Source: Bacteroidia bacterium | GTDB taxonomy: Bacteria; Bacteroidota; Bacteroidia; B-17B0; Aurantibacillaceae | Length of the DNA stretch: 64,000 nt | NCBI GenBank assembly: GCA_016787705.1 | Contig: JAEUTP010000014.1 | Span: 124,001 to 188,000 of the forward strand | Direction of reading: 5' to 3' | Shown: positions 27,276-33,617 of the stretch, in pieces | Position numbering within the stretch: the first letter of the stretch is position 1 | Layout: every line of letters starts with the position of its first letter | Notes under the pieces: model-generated | Told to the model about the DNA's origin: nothing | Seen by the model: the letters and a program-made list of their open reading frames with translations, nothing else | The model's database searches: none | Made by a program: the position numbers and the translations under genes

Positions 27276-27784
27276 CAAAACGATTAGAGCGGGAGCATAG
27301 CTTAACACTTACAAAGGCTGTTATAAAATATGTTGGTGATGATAAAAAACGTTTCAAAGAATTAATGACTGTTTTTTTGAATAGTGAATATCGCATAATG
27401 CAGAGGGCAGCCTGGCCCATGAGTTATATTGCCATCGATCATCCAAAATTAATTTATCCCTACCTTGAGCGACTTATAACATTATTAAACAAACCAGGCA
27501 ATCATCCCGCTATTCCGCGTAATATTTTAAGATTTTTCCAGGAGATAGATATTCCCGAAAAGCATGAAGGTGCGCTTGTTGATGCCTGCTTTAAACTGAT
27601 TGTTTCTGCGGAAAGCCCTATTGCTGTTAAAGCCTTTGCTATTACTGTAGCTTCGGCTATTTGCAAAAAATATCCCGAGCTTAAACGTGAACTTATTTTG
27701 CATTTACAACACATGCAAAATTATCCAATGACGGCGGCTATAAAAGTGCGTATCAGGAATGCACTTAAATTTTTAAATAACTAG
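27266..27784 (+). CDS. HEAT-repeat-like small helical protein
   Basis: The protein has 172 residues from the ATG at 27266. The open frame extends further upstream, but that part is antisense-like, out-of-frame coding inside the transporter gene. The protein is entirely helical, with pairs such as LIYPYLERLITLL / AIPRNILRFFQEI and IAVKAFAITVASAIC / ELKRELILHLQHM resembling HEAT or ARM repeats. It has no membrane span. It may be a scaffold or adaptor; its function is unknown. The 10-base overlap with the DMT transporter suggests related expression, not necessarily function. Confidence 0.75.
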   Translation: MDIAKRLEREHSLTLTKAVIKYVGDDKKRFKELMTVFLNSEYRIMQRAAWPMSYIAIDHPKLIYPYLERLITLLNKPGNHPAIPRNILRFFQEIDIPEKHEGALVDACFKLIVSAESPIAVKAFAITVASAICKKYPELKRELILHLQHMQNYPMTAAIKVRIRNALKFLNN

Positions 27785-27883
27785 TTTTCCTATCCAAAGC
27801 AAATCGCCTTTCTCTTTTTTTAATCTATATATCTATGTGGTTTAAATTAATGTAGTGGCGGTAAATCCTAAAATATATTTCTT

Positions 27884-27891
27884 TATTTTTG
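27884..27891 (+). promoter_or_regulatory. Bacteroidota -7 box directly upstream of mgtE
   Basis: TATTTTTG matches TAnnTTTG exactly and ends 12 bases before the ATG at 27904. The transcript leader would be only a few bases long. The position rules out the TTG at 27889 as the start codon. Confidence 0.5.
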
Positions 27892-27903
27892 CAAAGATTA
27901 AAA

Positions 27904-29256
27904 ATGCAAATAGAGATCACATCTGAATATATTGATAGCTTTAAAACAGCTATTGACGAAAAAAACGATGTTTTTTTAAAAGAGCAGTTAAATGAATTTT
28001 ATGCTCAGGATATTGCTATTATTATTAATCAGCTCAATTTAAACCAGGCCGCTTACATTTACGAACTGTTGGATGATGAGATTGCACCCAACGTTCTATT
28101 AGAGCTTGATGATGAGAAGCGCGAAGACCTTTTAACCACTTTTAGCAGTAAACAAATTGCCGAGCAGTTGGATAACATGCAGAGTGATGACGCTGCCGAT
28201 GTTATTTCCGAACTTCCCGAAGAGATACAGGAAGAGGTTCTTTCGCATATTGAAGATATTGAACAGGCAAGTGATATTGCCGAATTGATCAATTACGAAG
28301 ATGGTACCGCCGGATCGTTAATGGCAAAAGAATTGGTAAGTATTTATGCTTTTGAGACCGTTAGTGCCTGTATTGAAGAGATAAGACATCAAACAGATAA
28401 CGTGGATGTAATGTATGCTGTTTACGTTGTGGATAATAATGAGCGGTTGGTGGGGATGCTTTCTTTAAAAAAATTAATTATCTCGCACCCTTTAGCAAGA
28501 GTAGAGGAGATCTACGAACCGGATATACAGTTTGTGAAAACAAGCACTACGAGTGAAGAAGTAGCCGAGATCATGCAAAAATACGACCTGGTTGTATTGC
28601 CGGTTATTGACCAGTTAGGCAGGTTAGTTGGCCGTATTACCATTGATGACGTATTTGATGTGATCCGTGAAACGGCTGACGAGAACATTCAGCGTATGAG
28701 TGGTATCTCAGATGATGTGGATTCAAATGATAAGATCTGGCGTTTATCAAGAGCCCGCATTCCATGGTTATTGGTAGGTATGTGTGGTGGTATTGTTGGC
28801 TCACGCATTATTGGCAGCTACGAATCGCAGATAATGATCCACCCCGAAATGGCTTATTTTATACCATTAATTGGGGCTATGGGCGGTAATGTAGGGGTGC
28901 AAAGCAGTGCTATTATTGTGCAGGGGTTGGCCAATAACACATTAATTGATGATAAGATCCTGCCTAAACTTTTAAAGGAGCTGGGTGTTGGGGTTATTAA
29001 CGGACTTATTTGCTCTACTTTAATTTGCGGTTATTCGTTTTTAATAGAAGACTGGCAATTAGCCGCTACTGTAAGTGTTGCCTTATTTACGGTTATTTTA
29101 TTCGCTTCTTTTTTGGGTACTTTTGTGCCTTTAACCATGAACCGTTTTAAAATAAATCCGGCCCTGGCAACCGGTCCTTTTGTTACTACCTTAAACGATA
29201 TAATTGGCATTACCATTTATTTTTTGGTAGGCAGGTTGCTTTATACGGTTTTTTAG
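27904..29256 (+). CDS. mgtE: MgtE-type magnesium transporter
   Basis: The protein has about 450 residues from the ATG at 27904. A superhelical N-domain (MgtE_N, about 25-125) has LELDDEKREDLLTTF and DDAADVISELPEE. Two CBS domains follow (about 130-255). The membrane domain (about 280-450) begins after SRARIPWLLVGMCGGIVGSRI and holds IPLIGAMGGNVGVQSSAIIVQG, matching the Mg2+-pore helix of the family. In the cell, cytoplasmic N and CBS domains sense Mg2+ and close the dimeric channel. The length is normal. It has its own promoter, and a tRNA gene follows. Confidence 0.95.
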   Translation: MQIEITSEYIDSFKTAIDEKNDVFLKEQLNEFYAQDIAIIINQLNLNQAAYIYELLDDEIAPNVLLELDDEKREDLLTTFSSKQIAEQLDNMQSDDAADVISELPEEIQEEVLSHIEDIEQASDIAELINYEDGTAGSLMAKELVSIYAFETVSACIEEIRHQTDNVDVMYAVYVVDNNERLVGMLSLKKLIISHPLARVEEIYEPDIQFVKTSTTSEEVAEIMQKYDLVVLPVIDQLGRLVGRITIDDVFDVIRETADENIQRMSGISDDVDSNDKIWRLSRARIPWLLVGMCGGIVGSRIIGSYESQIMIHPEMAYFIPLIGAMGGNVGVQSSAIIVQGLANNTLIDDKILPKLLKELGVGVINGLICSTLICGYSFLIEDWQLAATVSVALFTVILFASFLGTFVPLTMNRFKINPALATGPFVTTLNDIIGITIYFLVGRLLYTVF

Positions 29257-29330
29257 AAAATTCAAAACCCTTTATTATCAGGCCTTTTAAAGGTAGCTAC
29301 TTTTAAAGATTATTTTTTTGAAAATATTTT

Positions 29331-29360
29331 TTGATTGTTTTAAATAAATCATTAATTTTG
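29331..29360 (+). promoter_or_regulatory. Bacteroidota promoter of tRNA-Glu
   Basis: TTG (29331-29333), a 19-base spacer and TAATTTTG (29353-29360) match the primary sigma factor consensus of the phylum. The 5' end of the tRNA is 43 bases downstream. Confidence 0.7.
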
Positions 29361-29403
29361 CACCTCCAAATTACTCTCCTGTACTTGTTTGAGAGTAAAA
29401 TTT

Positions 29404-29475
29404 GGCCCGTTCGTCTAGGGGTTAGGACACGTCCCTTTCACGGATGAAACACGGGTTCGATTCCCGTACGGGCTA
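29404..29475 (+). tRNA. tRNA-Glu (anticodon TTC)
   Basis: The sequence folds as a tRNA of 72 bases. The acceptor stem GGCCCGT (29404-29410) pairs with ACGGGCT (29468-29474, one G-T pair). The anticodon stem is CGTCC/GGATG, with loop CTTTCAC giving anticodon TTC (29437-29439). The T arm is ACGGG-TTCGATT-CCCGT. The D arm contains TCTAGGGGTTAG. No CCA is encoded; the bases after the discriminator A are CAA. Confidence 0.97.
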
Positions 29476-29486
29476 CAATAAAAGCA

Positions 29487-29516
29487 AAAAATCCCCGCCA
29501 TTTGGCGGGGATTTTT
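29487..29516 (+). terminator. Strong terminator after tRNA-Glu
   Basis: The stem AAAAATCCCCGCC (29487-29499) pairs perfectly with GGCGGGGATTTTT (29504-29516) around the loop ATTT. The T tract ends the transcript 12 bases after the tRNA. Confidence 0.93.
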
Positions 29517-29593
29517 ATTTTCATGAATGAGCTAAGCCTGAAAATTTATTTTCAAGGCATAGCGAATTTATGAAAACGAAATTCTTACGAAGG

Positions 29594-29930
29594 AAGGATT
29601 TTGCTATTTCAAAAAAAGACCGAAGGAAAGCAGCGAAGCTGAATCCTTTTCAATATAAATTCTTAATAAGTTTATTTCAGAGTCAGTTTGAAGGGAACCG
29701 GCGAAGCCGAATCCCGATCTCATTATCAATTTTAAATTTCTAAGTAAGGATTTTGCTCTTTCAGAAGCAGACCGGAGGGAAGCAGCGAAGCTGAATCCCG
29801 CATCGAAGGTCTCGGATAAGTTTACTTCAGACTGAGACTGCAGAGAACTGGCCAAGCCGAATCCCGTTCAGTGCGATGAGTACGAAAACCCAACATAACA
29901 TTTTGCTCTTTGAGCAGAAGACTGAATAAA
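29594..29930. repeat. Tandem repeat of about 150 bp, two copies and part of a third
   Basis: Copy 1 starts at 29594 and copy 2 at 29746 with AAGGATTTTGCT. Both continue through AGACCG, AGCAGCGAAGCTGAATCC, ATAAGTTTA and AAGCCGAATCCCG. A degenerate third copy begins near 29898 (ACATTTTGCTCTTT, then AGAAGACTGAATAA). The self-complementary words AGCAGCGAAGCT and GGCGAAGCC recur in the units. The span 29517-30004 holds no convincing gene; an 83-codon minus-strand open frame inside it is simply the repeat read through. Confidence 0.8.
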
Positions 29931-30004
29931 ACATTGAGATTAATGCAAATCATAATTAAATACTTCCCGAAAAAAGGGTAGGTTTGTTATCTATTTCATA
30001 TTTT

Positions 30005-30044
30005 ATGTATATATTATGTATATTTAATGTATATAATATGTAGG
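30005..30044. repeat. 11-bp tandem repeats immediately upstream of the 244-aa gene
   Basis: ATGTATAT starts at 30005, 30016 and 30027, with ATGTAGG at 30038: exactly 11-bp spacing, about one helical turn. The array ends three bases before the ATG at 30047. It could be a set of regulatory sites or simply an AT-rich slippage array. Confidence 0.65.
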
Positions 30045-30046
30045 CT

Positions 30047-30781
30047 ATGGCTAAACAGAAAGGTGCAATCAGGATAGAAGGAACGCTGGATAATCTATCG
30101 TTCTACAGCTCGGTATTTGGTGATATTGTGCGACGTAAAGGAGGTGCCAGTAAGGAAAAGATAAGAAAGTCGCCAAAATTTAAACGCCTGCGCAGCTACC
30201 AGGAAGAATTTACTAACTGCATTAAAGTGGCAAAGTTGCTTCGCTACAGTGTATATGCATTTTCAAAAAAAGCACCCGATCATAAACTCGTAGGCCGGGT
30301 TAATAAGCTGATGATAGCGCTTAAAAATCTAGATAGCGAAGCTGTGGAAGGCAAGCGGTTGGTAACTGCCGGACTGGAAACTGATGAAGGGCAATTGCTT
30401 TTGCAAGGTTTTGAATTTAACAGTAATGTAACTTTGGATACGTTATTAAAAGTTGAACCGGTAATTGAAAAAGGAAAAATAGTTTTTAAAGACCTGATAA
30501 CAAAAAAACACATTAAAGCACCTAAACCTGCAAGCGGTGTAAAAATTACGGTTATCATTTCAAAAATAGATCCTAAGAACAATAAACACTATGAAAGTAA
30601 TGCAAGCATAAAGTTAAAGTTAGATATGAAAAAACAAACTATTGTGCTACATCCAAAAGCAATAAAAGAAGCCGGTTTTACTTTTTATTTTTTGCAGATA
30701 GTTTTTTTGTATGAGGGAATGGAAGTAACAAAAGAAATGCAAAAAAGCAATTGTCTTACACTTTTAACTATGGCCGGCTAA
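30047..30781 (+). CDS. Basic 244-aa protein, Bacteroidota family of unknown function
   Basis: The protein has 244 residues and is strongly basic. The N-terminus MAKQKGAIRIEGTLDNLSFYSS, followed by DIVRRKGGASKEKIRKSPKFKRLR, resembles a group of hypothetical proteins I recall from Bacteroidota that start with a KGxI-IEGTLD-L-FYK motif; no function is known to me. The second half has strands and mentions no catalytic motif. It has no signal peptide. It is the first gene after the tRNA repeat region and ends one base from the convergent response regulator. I would treat it as the left edge of the accessory island. Confidence 0.7.
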   Translation: MAKQKGAIRIEGTLDNLSFYSSVFGDIVRRKGGASKEKIRKSPKFKRLRSYQEEFTNCIKVAKLLRYSVYAFSKKAPDHKLVGRVNKLMIALKNLDSEAVEGKRLVTAGLETDEGQLLLQGFEFNSNVTLDTLLKVEPVIEKGKIVFKDLITKKHIKAPKPASGVKITVIISKIDPKNNKHYESNASIKLKLDMKKQTIVLHPKAIKEAGFTFYFLQIVFLYEGMEVTKEMQKSNCLTLLTMAG

Positions 30782-30782
30782 A

Positions 30783-31403
30783 CTATCGCAGGTAATTTAA
30801 CCCTTTCTTTAAAATATAACTTACAAAACCAACGGCGCTTTGAGTGTTTGTTTTTTTAAACAAATTTTTTTTATGCGCTTCAACCGTTTTGTTGCCAATA
30901 CTTAATTCATCTGCAATTTCTTTATTCGATTTTCCTTCAACAATTAAAGAGATCATTTCAGATTCTCTTCTACTGAATTTAATTTTATTGTCCGATTCAG
31001 AGTATTCTTTTTTGGTTGTGTATTTACGTACATATTTATTTCCATGTACAAGGCGTATTGTTTCAATTAAAGTTTCTGTATCAATATTTTTTGTGAGATA
31101 AGCTTTTGCACCTTTTTTATAAAAATAATCTATGAGTATATCTTCGGTATGCGTAGTTAAAAAAATAATTTTCAAATCAGGATATAACTCTCTTATCCTT
31201 GTGAATGTCTCGCTACCATTCATTCCGGGCATTTCTATATCAAGTAATACAAGGTCGGCTTTTTTTGTTTTCAGGAGCTCTAATAATTCAAAACCATTTG
31301 CGGCTTCGCCTATGGTGATGATATTATTTTCTTTTAAAGTTTCGATGAGTACCTGACGAAAGAGCTTATGATCTTCGGCAAATAGAATTTGGATATGGGG
31401 CAT
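30783..31403 (-). CDS. NarL/LuxR-type response regulator (no adjacent kinase)
   Basis: The protein has 206 residues. Receiver domain: acidic pair Glu10-Asp11, phospho-acceptor Asp55 in LVLLDIEMPGMNG, Thr in IIFLTTHTED and Lys in AYLTKN. The C-terminal GerE-type HTH is FSRRESEMISLIVEGKSNKEIADELSIGNKTVEAHKKNLFKK (about 145-190). It would be phosphorylated by a histidine kinase and bind inverted-repeat DNA as a dimer. No partner kinase is encoded next to it; the only kinase in the window is the hybrid at 3158-5794, which carries its own output. The gene is divergent from the LamG-Tc locus, and the shared intergenic region contains two copies of a palindrome that is the best candidate for its binding site (inference). 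Confidence 0.9.
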   Translation of the reverse strand: MPHIQILFAEDHKLFRQVLIETLKENNIITIGEAANGFELLELLKTKKADLVLLDIEMPGMNGSETFTRIRELYPDLKIIFLTTHTEDILIDYFYKKGAKAYLTKNIDTETLIETIRLVHGNKYVRKYTTKKEYSESDNKIKFSRRESEMISLIVEGKSNKEIADELSIGNKTVEAHKKNLFKKTNTQSAVGFVSYILKKGLNYLR

Positions 31404-31485
31404 AAAGAAATTTAAATTGTAAAAACTAAGATAGTAAATTTTTTAAAACAAACAACTTCAGGTACAAGATTATATATTAAAAACA

Positions 31486-31580
31486 TAGGGCAAACCCTAA
31501 TGTATTACATCGGTTTAGCAGTACTTCATTTATTAGGGTAAACCCTAATTGACAATAAAAAAATGTTAAGCTTACTTTGA
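31486..31580. promoter_or_regulatory. Putative operator pair and promoter for the LamG-Tc locus
   Basis: Palindrome 1 is TAGGG-CAAA-CCCTA (31486-31499), a 5-bp core. Palindrome 2 is ATTAGGG-TAAA-CCCTAAT (31532-31549), 48 bp further on centre to centre. Palindrome 2 runs directly into TTGACAA, whose TTG (31549-31551) fits a -33 box, with TACTTTGA (31573-31580) as an imperfect -7 box 21 bases later. The predicted transcript would have a leader of about 85 bases before the ATG at 31671. The same palindrome plus TTGACAA recurs at 52004-52026. Confidence 0.6.
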
Positions 31581-31670
31581 TTTAATCTCCAATAAGTAAT
31601 AATAATAATAAATAAGCGTTCAAATTAAAAAGGCTTGTTACTTTAATGAGCCATGTATATTATATAAGTT

Positions 31671-32603
31671 ATGGAAACTTTTTTAAACAGAAATTTTAAA
31701 GTAAAGGGAGATGTTTCCTGTTTGTATATGCCGAACGAAATAACAGAGAGCCTTAATATTTCAAATATCGAAATACAGCTTTGGCATAAATCGCCCACGC
31801 AGGCAATTTTTCTTGGCAAAGGATTAACAGATGCAAACGGCGAATACATTATTGAATTTGAAATAGACAGTCCGGTTGATTACGTTGTTGATGGAAAGAT
31901 ATCTGATGTTTTTATAAGGGCGTTTTATAACGGCGAAGAATTATTTTTTAATTCATTATTACAAGGCCTTGTTGCTTATTGGAAACTGGATGGAAACTCA
32001 AATGATTCCTGCCATTCCAATAACGGTTCAGATACCGATATTATTTATTCTGATGCTAATGGAAAAATTAATAGCGGTGCAGGATTTGATGGTGTTACCA
32101 GCAAAATTATGGTTCCGGATTCAGACGACTGGACCATGGCAGATGGAGAATTTACAATTTCGATGTGGGTAAAAAGGAACACGGTTGGGAGAAATTTATT
32201 TTTCGGGCAATGCGATTCAAGTGGACATGATGTAACCATCTCATTTAGTTTGGAATTTGATTCTTCAGATTTTATTATTGCAAATTATGGAACAGGTACT
32301 CTTGTTGCATTAACATCGGTAGTTGCTGTTGCCGATGCTTTCTGGCATCACATAGTTTTTGTAAGGCGGGGGAATACGATCTATTTATATCTTGATAATA
32401 CAGTTCAGAGTATGACCGCTGTTACCGCTCCTATGACTGATTCCGGAACCAGCCTGTCAATTGGAGGCTGGGGCGAATACGCCGGTTTGCTTTTAGATGG
32501 TTGTATGGACGAGATAGGTGTTTGGAAAGGAAATGGTTTATCAGAAGACGAAATTGCTCTTTTATATAATAACGGTAAAGGGTTACAATATCCATTTAAA
32601 TAA
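31671..32603 (+). CDS. LamG (concanavalin-A-like) domain protein, first of a tandem pair
   Basis: The protein has 310 residues and no signal peptide. Residues 1-95 are a small beta-rich domain (LNRNFKVKGDVSCLYM, IEIQLWHKSPTQAIFLGKG, FEIDSPVDYVVDGK) looking like a transthyretin or carboxypeptidase-regulatory fold. Residues about 100-305 are a LamG-type jelly roll: LQGLVAYWKLDGNSND, FTISMWVKRNTVG, WHHIVFVRRGNTIYLYLDN, GCMDEIGVWKGNGLSEDEIALLYNNGKG. Such domains bind carbohydrate or form adhesive modules. It starts the operon in front of the Tc toxin genes. The absence of a secretion signal suggests it leaves the cell with the toxin by the same unconventional route. The next gene is a paralogue with 22 bases between. 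Confidence 0.85.
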   Translation: METFLNRNFKVKGDVSCLYMPNEITESLNISNIEIQLWHKSPTQAIFLGKGLTDANGEYIIEFEIDSPVDYVVDGKISDVFIRAFYNGEELFFNSLLQGLVAYWKLDGNSNDSCHSNNGSDTDIIYSDANGKINSGAGFDGVTSKIMVPDSDDWTMADGEFTISMWVKRNTVGRNLFFGQCDSSGHDVTISFSLEFDSSDFIIANYGTGTLVALTSVVAVADAFWHHIVFVRRGNTIYLYLDNTVQSMTAVTAPMTDSGTSLSIGGWGEYAGLLLDGCMDEIGVWKGNGLSEDEIALLYNNGKGLQYPFK

Positions 32604-32625
32604 AAATAAAAATAAAAAATAACTT

Positions 32626-33597
32626 ATGGAAACTTTATTGAACAGGAATTTTAAAATACGGGGAGATCTTTCCTGCTTTTACAAGCCGGGAACAATACCT
32701 TCCAATATTCAAGTAGCGGGTATTGAAGTGCAGCTATGGCATAAAACACCAATGCAGGCCATCTTCCTTGGAAAAGGTATTACAAATTCAGATGGTGCAT
32801 TCATTATTGAATTTGAAATAGACAGTCCGGTAGATTATATTATCAACGGTAAAATTACCAATGCTTTTTTAGAAGCGTATTATAACGGACAGAAATTAGA
32901 TTTTACAATACCTGCATATCTGCTGGAAGGTTTAGTTGCTTACTGGAAGCTGGATGAACTTTCAGGAACAGCCGCGGCTGATGCAACCGGTAATGGCCAT
33001 ACCGCAACTTTATCAGGAGCAACATTGCCTGATTGGCAAGCGGGAAAAATAAATAACGGTTTATACATTAATGGCGGTCTTGATGGTACAGTTGATAGTG
33101 GTTTGGTTATTCCGGCAAGTACTGATTTTAATTTTGGTACCGGCGACTTTACAATTGCGTTTTGGATGCTGGCAAATAATACCAGCAATAGTTTTATGAT
33201 GGTAGACAGTGGCTACCCTAATATAGAAAGCTTATTAATGCAATTTGTAGTAGGCGGCCCTTTTGTTGTTGCAATAAGCGGTTCTGTTATGTATTCAAGA
33301 TCATATAGTCTTGTTCCCGGTAACTGGTATCATTTTGTTTTGAGGCGAATTGGTGAAAATTTTGAAGTATGTGTTAATGGTACACCACTCGGAGCTGCTG
33401 TAAATACAGAGGTTGTATCGGTTGTTGCGCCTAATTTAATTTTAGCAACCTTCACAGATATTTCCGGTCCTCAATCATTAGATGGATTAATAGATGAGAT
33501 CGCGATCTGGAAAGGTCATGGACTAACAGATGCGGAAGTATCTTTCTTATACAATAATAGCAATGGCTTACAATACCCGTTTAAATTAAAAAATTAA
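32626..33597 (+). CDS. LamG domain protein, second of the tandem pair
   Basis: The protein has 323 residues with the same two-domain plan as its upstream neighbour. The N-terminal domain is well conserved between the two (LNRNFKI/VRG, IEVQLWHKTPMQAIFLGKGI, FEIDSPVDY). The LamG part is more diverged (YLLEGLVAYWKLDELSGTAA, FTIAFWMLANNTS, WYHFVLRRIGENFEVCVNG, DEIAIWKGHGLTDAEVSFLYNNSNG). It lacks a signal peptide. It arose by tandem duplication. By analogy with Tc systems where chitinases assemble on the A subunit, these could be glycan-binding parts of the particle or free adhesins (inference). It is 20 bases upstream of the TcA gene. Confidence 0.85.
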   Translation: METLLNRNFKIRGDLSCFYKPGTIPSNIQVAGIEVQLWHKTPMQAIFLGKGITNSDGAFIIEFEIDSPVDYIINGKITNAFLEAYYNGQKLDFTIPAYLLEGLVAYWKLDELSGTAAADATGNGHTATLSGATLPDWQAGKINNGLYINGGLDGTVDSGLVIPASTDFNFGTGDFTIAFWMLANNTSNSFMMVDSGYPNIESLLMQFVVGGPFVVAISGSVMYSRSYSLVPGNWYHFVLRRIGENFEVCVNGTPLGAAVNTEVVSVVAPNLILATFTDISGPQSLDGLIDEIAIWKGHGLTDAEVSFLYNNSNGLQYPFKLKN

Positions 33598-33617
33598 TTT
33601 ACTAAAAAATATATTTT

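Noticed and set aside
29604..29855. 83-codon minus-strand frame in the tRNA-proximal tandem repeat
   Set aside because: Open only because of the repeat; the protein repeats itself in step with the DNA.
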